From: Entoloma clypeatum
Taxonomy: Eukaryota > Basidiomycota > Agaricomycetes > Agaricales > Entolomataceae
Direction of reading: 5' to 3'
Assembly: GCA_963565915.1 (NCBI GenBank)
Contig: OY751495.1
Span: 868,001 to 932,000, forward strand
DNA: 64,000 nt
The position numbers and the translations under genes were made by a program. The notes under the pieces were generated by a model. That model did not search any database. It saw only the letters and a list, made by a program, of their open reading frames with translations, and was not told the DNA's origin. Positions within the stretch are counted from its first letter, which is position 1. Each line of letters opens with the position of its first letter. Positions 57,001-64,000 of the stretch are shown here, in pieces.

Positions 57001-58194
57001 TCAGTATGGCCAACAAGCTTTCCTGGTTGATATCTGGTGAATGATGCCAAAACTTTTAAGAAGCAGAAACAACCAACCAGTTCTCTTCCCGGTCCGTGGA
57101 TCCCACAAACGGATAACCCGTTCAGGAGACCCGGACGCGATGGTAGTGCCAAAAGGATCAGATGCAAGGGCGTAAATGGAAGATTTTGGGGCACCAGCAT
57201 CAGGAGGGATCAGAGTAGCCAGAGGCCGGTGCCGCTCAGAACGAGTGAGATCCCATAGTTTGATTGTGCGGTCGAAAGATCCAGAGGCAACCCAGTTGTG
57301 TTCTCGACTATCGAAACATTATCCTTTAAAGGTCGTATAATCGACTTTCGCAACCACATACCAATGGGTGAGACATCGTACGTAGTCACTATGCGAACCA
57401 ATAGTTGATGGGTCTAATGGACTCTGCAGATGTGGGCTCCATGATTTGACGGTCCCATCAGACGAGGCGGATATGACTGCGTGTGGTTAGACACGGTCGT
57501 ATGATTCTCAAGGAGCGTGTTACCTGTCTGATTAAGGTTACAAAGCACGATATCGTTGACCCAATCGGTGTTGGCTTGCGTGGATTGACGAAATTCGGCG
57601 TGCTATAGCGTCTGAATGGAAACAATAATCTCTCGAGGCAACAGCACTCACTTTTCCAGGGTTGAACGCAGTCAAGTCCGTCTGCCATTGACTCTCATAT
57701 GGTATCGAATTCCTCCGTGTCCGTCTCCTGCTTTGAGTGACGTCTCCGAGAATATCACCATCCCCATGCAGCCTCTCCTCCGCTTCCTCAGCCTCTTCGT
57801 CAATGGCATCATCTGCCCAGCCCGTCATGATCTCCCATCTTCCGCTCGCACGACGGACCGCATCGTCGCCCGCCACCTTCCGCCTCTTCAAAGCAATGCC
57901 CAAATCCCAAGACAAAATGAGACCATCCCTGCCCCCGGAATACAAGATCCCCTCCGGTGTACTCCGGCCCGCAAGCTGCGTTGACGTGTCAAGGGCGAGA
58001 GAAGACACACCCAAGCGGTGCCGAGGGTGTTTGGCGCGCCTTTTGGATTCTACGTCGCTGTTGGTTCTCCGTGAGATAAGAAGAGGGCCGATAGCCCCCA
58101 ATCGTGAAACTCCGTGGGGTGGAAGTTGAAGATATGGAACAGGCTCGACGGGTGGCGGAATGACATAGGAGACGCGGCGTCTCGCTTGGACCAT
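54068..58194 (-). CDS. WD40 protein, WDR48/Uaf1 homologue (1197 aa)
   Basis: Eleven exons: 58194-57652, 57602-57524, 57476-57362, 57307-57078, 57022-56961, 56908-56887, 56838-55576, 55523-54889, 54835-54495, 54438-54381, 54313-54068; 1198 codons. The N-terminal half contains WD repeats, for example [63 protein letters not shown] and [11 protein letters not shown]. The C-terminal part has the WDR48-specific region ending [18 protein letters not shown] and [22 protein letters not shown]48 binds and activates USP1/USP12/USP46-type deubiquitinases; the S. pombe equivalent works with Ubp9. The long Ser/Pro-rich insertion in exons 7-8 is likely disordered. No lesion seen. Confidence 0.9.
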
Positions 58195-58720
58195 CTCGCC
58201 CTGAATTCCTGCAGAAATCAGAACGATGATCAGTTCATGAGACGAAACATGAAATTATTGGGATGATCTCAGTAGCTGCCAACGTTCCTGGGACGTTCAA
58301 TCCTAACAACCGTATACAATTCAATTCGCCACTCATCGTTGGAAGCAGTGCCGGGGACTGGATTTGTGCGTCCTCCAACGGTAGGGTTTCTGATCACAGG
58401 AGGCTGTGTGTTGTACTCAATAAACGCGAAACGGAGACAATTTGCCATCTGTCACTGACTTTGACGTTGATCATTTCTCCATCTGCTCACCACACATAAC
58501 GCTCTGCACGGCCAAATGGGCTACCAGCATCATCATCAATCATTCTCTTGTTATCACAACATCGCATCAATATCACCGGTACCTTGACACCTTGCGGCCC
58601 TGGGTTCGTTAATGGTCGGAAACAAAAAATAAATGAACACAGAAATGGTATATAACAATCGCGTCAAATCGAGGGGGAACTTAACGAACAGATTGATCTA
58701 CTACATTCTCCATCACCACC
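58195..58720. other. Intergenic between divergent genes
   Basis: The 0.5 kb separates the WDR48 gene (minus) from the multi-TM gene (plus) and probably contains both promoters. No other feature seen. Confidence 0.5.
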
Positions 58721-60276
58721 ATGACGCCCCAAGAAGCTGGACTCCTCTCCGACCTTGGCGTGTCCATCCTTCTGGGGGCAACATGGCTTACAACGATCAG
58801 CATCCTCCAAGGTATGTGCACCAGCTCAGCCTAGTCAAAAAGTTCATAACATCATGTTCTTAGGGATGTTCGTTTTGTTGTTTGCGCTTTCAACGGTCAC
58901 GATCTTGTATGTTCACGTGTTTTTTCCCCCTCAAAACTTTTCCTAACATGCCACTCCCACAGCCACCGAGGCCTTGCTACCAAGGCATCATGGGGAATGT
59001 TCCTTGTGACGGTTTTCTGCTTTCTCGTCGCGACCCTCCACTGGAGCGCTGAAGTGTCAGCCTTCGTCATCATCGTTCGATCCGCCCTTGTGGACAACCT
59101 CGACATGTCACAGGCAGAGAAGCAACCGTACGCAAATCTGAAAGCACAAAAGGCAAATATCATCGTGGTGTGGACTCAGCTTCTGGTGCGTCAATTACCG
59201 TGGCTTGCAAGCTGACAGTGGCACTCACATTCAATTTACCTTCTCATTACCAGCCTATCATCAGTGATTCTGTCGTTGTCTGGCGAGCGTGGGCAATTTT
59301 TGTCGGCCAACGATGGATCATGACTGGTCCCATCTTATTGCTTCTTTCCGCTATTTGTACGCTCAAGTGTCACCATCAGCTGGTTCTCTTCTCATGTTCT
59401 AACGCGTTTTGTTAGCGATGACTTTCGCGTTCCTTGGATACAGTGTCCGGTTCTCAGCGAGCGGCAACGAGTCGGTCACATCCGCCGCAGACTTTATCCT
59501 GATTGCAAACATTTACACCTCGAGGATTGCTCTCTCCCTGGCAACTAACGTAGTGGCCACGTTGCTGATCGGCTACAAATTATGGTTAGTCCAATGAGTG
59601 ATGTTAAGCGAAATCAGCCCAAGTTGAGATTTCCGCAGGACTCATCGGGGCGTCGTCGTCAACAACCTTGGTCTCCCCCGACGAGCGTCTCGGGGACAAA
59701 AAGTTTTGTTGCTCTTGATTGAATCGGGTACTCTCTATTGTGCGCTCCAGGTGAGCTTGCGACCATGATAACCCGGGGCCGCGATACAGCATCTCAGTCT
59801 GCCTTACCTACAGGCAGTCAATGTCGCTCTGAGCCTCGCATCTTTCTCCGGAGGCAACGATTCACCTCCAATGTATGCAGCCCAAATCCTCTTTGCCGCA
59901 TACACCGAGATTTCCGCAAGTCTTTCCCGCTCCCGTCCCATCCTATCTCGCCATCTCTTACTCATTCGTTTTTCTCTTTTTGCAGGCAATGTACCCGACC
60001 ATCGTCATCCTCCTCGTCCACACCCAGCGCTCGTTCGTCGACACCTATGGCTTCACCGCTGTATTCAACAAAGACAAGCCGCACGATGCCCACAACATTG
60101 AATCCCGCCCCGCAACGGCCGGACATCTGTCTTTCGCCATGGGTCGTACGAAGAGCGACACGAGCACTGACATGCGCAGTACCCATGACGAACCCGTGGA
60201 CTTCTCTGATAAACCGCTCAGTAGCGTGACGCGCATAGACGGGGAGAGGTACCATGCAACGACGGCACCGTTCTGA
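58721..60276 (+). CDS. Agaricomycete multi-TM (7TM-like) protein, copy 2 (377 aa)
   Basis: Eight exons: 58721-58811, 58864-58906, 58963-59185, 59254-59356, 59416-59584, 59639-59750, 59814-59915, 59986-60276; 378 codons. The first four and the sixth exon have exactly the same lengths as in copy 1 (91, 43, 223, 103, 112). Intron 7 has a GC donor (GCAAGT) with a TTTTGCAG acceptor; copy 1 has GT at the same place. About seven hydrophobic segments are seen, with ISDSVVVWRAWAIF and ALSLATNVVATLLIGYKLW. The C-terminal tail is hydrophilic, with YPTIVILLVHTQRSF at its base. Function unknown. Confidence 0.87.
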
Positions 60277-62161
60277 GCTGAACGGAGCTTCGGGGGGGTT
60301 TGAGTGGATATTTTGCCTGTTCTCCACAGCCGCTTTCTTTTCATCCGGGTGTGTTCAACTCATAGTTTTTTTTTTTTGGGAATGAATCAACTTATTTAAA
60401 TTTTATTGTACCCACGCTCTGTACCACCTTGTGCATGATCTCAATGACAAACGATGTTTGACAAGCTATAGACCGACACTGACAAGACATGGTGGGTCAA
60501 AGAGACTAAGTACTAATCAATGATTCGTGGCCCGCTGTGAGTATGCAGTGCGCGACCATGGGATTGTTATGGTACTTACCAGATTGAATGCTGCCAAAGG
60601 GCTTTCTTTATTGGCGTTTCTATACTTCTACATTTTTGGGGTTCAGCGGCAGTCTCGGCAGATCATTGCTGCCAGGGCGGTGACTCACCATTGTCGCTAG
60701 CAGCCTGGCGGCCGCTTGTAGGACTTTTTGACACTATTGTAGCAACATTGCGACTCGCATTTGCCTTTAAAACGATAATAGCAACGAAAGCCCACCCAAC
60801 ACGCCTCACGTCGTGCCAGGTCCGCTGCTGGCGGCGTCGATGGGAAAGTGTTCACAACGCACACTGGCAGAGAAATGGAGAAGATAAGCATACGGGAGAA
60901 GTGCATACCGAGATGGTTTATAGATCGCAGTGGATGCGCAAAGTGACTGGGTGTCTGTTTCTACAGACAATGGACGCCCCCAGCATCCTTTTATACACCA
61001 AATGACGATACCGAGTCTCGTGTGAGACCGATTAAGAATCCACGCTTGGCGTTCAACGAAGAAGGGATGTGCGTAACCTTGGCGTAACCAGTACTTACTA
61101 GCATACACGAAACGATGGCACCACGCCGATGGACGGCGAACAGCAATGGCGAGATTGACCTCGGCCCTCAGGCGAGAATGACCCAGAAACGCACCCTTAT
61201 CCGCGGGCCGAGGCCCGTGACAGGGCCTGTGTTTAGTGCATAGTCCAAGGAGATACCCACAAAATGGCACCGGAACATAGGAAGGGACTCGTTTTTCCTG
61301 ATAGATCAGCCGTAGGTTTATATTGAGATTCAGGAAACCTGAAGCTGTCCGACTTGTTCCTTTTGCGGTTTGTGTTGAGTGACCTGGGGGGGTGGGTGCA
61401 TGTGGGCGTCGGTCGGCCAGAAGAGACAGTTATACTCAAGCAGGCCCACAAGCAGGCCCAGCAATCCGTGATTAGAGGTACTCCCATTCCCTTAGAAACT
61501 CAACGTCGTCCGAGTCGTCAGGGAAGATTGTGGTGTAGACAGTACACCTCTATCAATTTTCACTTCCACAGATAGATTCTCTGCGCCTGGCGTTGCGGAT
61601 CGATAGGACGGTCCCTAGCGTCTTCCCTAACCGCCACGCCGGGTGCTTCCTTTAATTGGTTTATTCAGGTCCAGCTTCGAAACCGGGAACGGGTTATCCT
61701 GGGACTCACAGTGGGAGAAACCGTGTCGTATTGTGTAGGTCTGTGTCGACTGTGTTGTGTCCTCTGGTCTCACTCGGAAAAAAGAAGGAATACCATCGGT
61801 CTAAGTAGTACATACCATCTTTCTTGTCTCCAATACCCAAACTTGCGGGAACACACAAGCACCCTACCCCAGGGCCCAGATGCTTCGGGCTTAAGCATGA
61901 ACAAACGGTCTGATTCTTGAAAGGACTTGGCTTAAACGTGAACTTGAAATCCCCTCGTGCTGCGTAAGATCCAGCGATGGATCATGTATACGGAGGATGA
62001 TAGAAGAGTGCTTTGACTTCATTGACGTCCGGCGGCCAAACGAAAGACCTCTTCCCAACTATTGCGGTGCAGATCACTAGAGCGTTGCAGCATGAACATG
62101 AAGAAGGTACTGATCAAGATCCTCGACTGCGATGAGGTGGGGCGTTGTGGAGGGCGCGGCG
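60277..62161. other. Intergenic, 1.9 kb
   Basis: No gene can be supported: open frames are short, contradict each other and lack motifs. A GC-rich inverted repeat (CGGGCCGAGGCCCG) lies near 61203. Confidence 0.5.
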
Positions 62162-62510
62162 TGTTGAACATATCGCCAGATATGTCGCACCATGTGCTTG
62201 TCACAGGAAGTGACTATAAGTCACTATTACCATATATGTAAGTTTATGGTACAACCACGGACGCATGACTTGTTTATGCATTGTTTGTACAATGGTCCTT
62301 GCGCATATTGGATTAGTATAAATACCCATGTATTTAGTACGATGAATCCTAACTTCTTGAACACCCCAGTTCTTTGAGTTAACTAACAAGCTAGTATAGC
62401 TTCTAGATTCCCTTTAGTTACTCTTAACCAGGTTAGTTGAGCTTCCACTATGCCTTCGTACCGCTACGTCTTGAGCGCCCTTTGGGCAGCCTACGTCGGT
62501 TACATCATTA

Positions 62511-62525
62511 GGTTATGGGCCCCGG
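62511..62525 (+). promoter_or_regulatory. Copia primer-binding site (half initiator tRNA-Met)
   Basis: GGTTATGGGCCCCGG is identical to the site at 21971-21985 and complementary to the anticodon arm of initiator tRNA-Met. A chance 15-nt match is very unlikely, so the LTR must end at or before 62510. Confidence 0.75.
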
Positions 62526-62734
62526 CCCTAGCGCCGCATGCTCTTAGCATCTTAGCTTTTGCGCTACTATTGGCAGCATCCGCTTTGTATGCTAGCCTGG
62601 AGACTGGTTTCCTCAGCATCGAATACATCGAGCTCGACGGTTCCCTCGACGGTGAACCTCGCAGCATTCGAGGTATTGAATGTACCTTTCAATGAGCCAT
62701 TCTTGATCGATTGCTTGAGAGAATCCCTGTTACA

Positions 62735-63286
62735 ATGATCGTATCACGAGAGCAAGTCCATATGGTGCCAACGGCACAGGGCTCAGTCCCTTCAGGTCTT
62801 GATGACAATGGACGCATCGTTGCACGATGCGGGGTGTGTCGACAACTTGTTGTTGACAGTCAGCATTGCCCAAGGCATTGCATAGACAACACCACCTTTG
62901 ACTACTCGTGTACTACGTGTGATGCAGGATCAGCCAGGACTCGAGTTCTAAACCGCAGACGGCGTAATCGCCGTACTGAGGTACCTGTTGCGGTACCTAC
63001 CCAAGATGGAGATCCCACGGATCCTCCGCCCGTGTATGTTGATGATGGGACCATCCCTGAAGCACACGGAGCACCTCCTCTTTCGCCTCCGGCCCGACAA
63101 ATTCGGTTGCCGGACAATGACCCCTTAATTGAGGCGGCGAACAGAGCGAATGAAGTCATGCTCCCTGTTCAGGGAGGATCTTGCACCTGTGGGCAACACA
63201 GCACTCAGGGCGCACATGACGATTGGGTAGAACTAGTGATGGCATTTCATATGCTACCACTAGACCAAACAGAGAACGAAGAATGA
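62735..63286 (+). CDS. Cys-rich ORF between priming site and gag of a copia element (183 aa)
   Basis: ATG 62735 starts MIVSREQVHMVPTAQG. Cysteines are arranged as CGVC..HCPRHC and CTTC, then much later CTCG with a His; this could bind zinc. A basic RRRRNRR stretch and a Pro-rich linker separate the two parts. The ORF ends at TGA 63284-63286, 89 nt before the gag ATG. Copia elements normally start with gag, so an extra leader ORF is unusual. I do not recognise the family; it could also be captured host sequence. Confidence 0.5.
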   Translation: MIVSREQVHMVPTAQGSVPSGLDDNGRIVARCGVCRQLVVDSQHCPRHCIDNTTFDYSCTTCDAGSARTRVLNRRRRNRRTEVPVAVPTQDGDPTDPPPVYVDDGTIPEAHGAPPLSPPARQIRLPDNDPLIEAANRANEVMLPVQGGSCTCGQHSTQGAHDDWVELVMAFHMLPLDQTENEE

Positions 63287-63375
63287 TGATCGACAAGGCA
63301 GCTCGTCTATTTATTTTCTGATGCGCTTTTTCGATATTTCATATGCTGATTCTATTTATGTTTCGCAGCATCATC

Positions 63376-63984
63376 ATGTCTTCAAACTCAAAACTCGACC
63401 TCGCTTCCTCCGTTCCCAAGCTCACCACCACAAACTTCTCCGTCTATCAGGAGAAGATGAGCGCCTACCTGAAGGCAGCTAAAGTGTGGAGGATCGTCAC
63501 CGGCGACAAAAAGTTCCCGGCTGATCCTAAAGAGACAGATTTCCAAGACAAGTTAAACACTTGGCATGAGCAGGACGATCAGGCCCAAGGCCTAATCCAG
63601 ATGTCCATTTCGGACTCTCTCGTCCATCACATCAAGGGAGCTAAAACCTCCAAGGAGATGTGGGACCTGATCGCCACTAAACTGTCCACGGTCGGCCCGT
63701 CCACCGTTTTTGCTGATTTCCAGCAACTCCTCCGCACCTCTCTTTCTCCCGCCGATCCTTTATCTGGCATCGATAAGATGCAGACCCTATTTCAGCGACT
63801 CGAGCACAACCACATAGATATTCCCAAGTTCGTCCGGATCATGATGATCCTGAATGGACTGCCTCAGGGCTATGATGGTCTAGTACACAGCATCCTCTTT
63901 GATGCGGTGCACTATGTGGCGCCTGGCGGCAATCAGTCCACAGTACTCGAAATTGGGAAGGTAATCGAGCAAGTACGCTCAGAA
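63376..63984 (+). CDS. Copia gag, N-terminal 203 codons; continues beyond window
   Basis: ATG 63376 (MSSNSKLDLA) begins a frame open to the end of the window. The text matches copia gag: FSVYQEKMSAYLKAAKVWRIV, TSKEMWDLIATKLS, GPSTVFADFQQLL and MILNGLPQGYDGLV. It differs clearly from gag of the copia at 16534-22295, so it is another family. A splice-acceptor-like TTTCGCAG lies just upstream (63362-63369). Confidence 0.9.
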
Positions 63985-64000
63985 TACTTCCGTAAAAACC

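Larger units (their letters stand above)
62162..63984 (+). mobile_element. Second copia family, 5' part; runs off the window
   Basis: A copia-type gag frame (63376 to the end) is preceded by a Cys-rich ORF and by a priming site identical over 15 nt to that of the other copia. The upstream LTR is inferred, with a TATAAATA box at 62317-62324. LTR edges are uncertain because the 3' LTR is outside the window: TGTTGAAC at 62162 is a candidate start and TACATCA at 62501-62507 a candidate end. Confidence 0.8.

Noticed and set aside
60691..61575. Several frames of 70-150 codons
   Set aside because: They overlap on both strands, have no motif and no plausible splice links.
62450..62695. 81-codon frame with hydrophobic segments
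   Set aside because: It runs across the LTR end and the primer-binding site of the copia element, so a gene is unlikely.

Overview
The window reads as nuclear DNA of a mushroom-forming fungus (Basidiomycota, Agaricomycetes). The genes carry many short introns of about 50 to 95 bp with GT..AG ends. The families are typical of that class: WDR48/Uaf1, CAX-type antiporter, PIN-domain protein, Crinkler-like NTPase-nuclease, Agaricomycete multi-TM proteins. The mobile DNA is LTR retrotransposons, both Ty3/gypsy chromoviruses and Ty1/copia. No bacterial operon, rRNA, complete tRNA or CRISPR array was seen.

Positions 1-29,226 are a transposon island. It opens with the 3' end of a copia element (LTR 857-1166) that cuts off the end of a Zn(II)2Cys6 gene. 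A conserved basidiomycete gene (2412-3174 and 15289-15684) is split by gypsy family A (3175-15283, TSD GGTAT). Family A is itself split by family B in reverse orientation (7645-13589, TSD GGAAC), and that B copy holds a solo family A LTR (11270-11558, TSD GTCGG). A full-length copia (16534-22295, minus, TSD GTAAG, LTRs identical by eye) and a second family B copy (22660-29226, plus, TSD GTGAT) lie in repeat-rich host DNA. Both gypsy families end pol with a chromodomain and have a 10-nt match between the predicted mRNA 5' end and the site just after the 5' LTR, as in self-primed Tf1-type elements. Both copies of family B carry an extra ORF after pol.

Positions 29,227-62,160 are mostly host genes. 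In order: a noncoding low-complexity stretch, a knottin-like secreted protein (minus), a 904-aa protein with five C-x4-C-x12-C-x2-C motifs (minus), a 915-aa Crinkler-like NTPase-nuclease (plus), a PIN protein (minus), a CAX-like antiporter that lacks its second signature (minus), a multi-TM protein (minus), two divergent AIG1-like GTPases, a small TM protein (minus), an F-box remnant (minus), an HNH-like protein (minus), a WDR48 homologue (minus) and a second copy of the multi-TM protein (plus). Seven multi-exon models (finger protein, NTPase-nuclease, PIN, CAX, both multi-TM proteins, WDR48) and the two-exon HNH gene were built by hand; in every one the exon lengths sum to a whole number of codons.

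From about 62,160 to the end is the 5' part of another copia element, with a Cys-rich ORF ahead of gag. The genes do not look like one pathway. The window's story is layered retrotransposon invasion beside a gene island with a few effector- or regulator-like genes.
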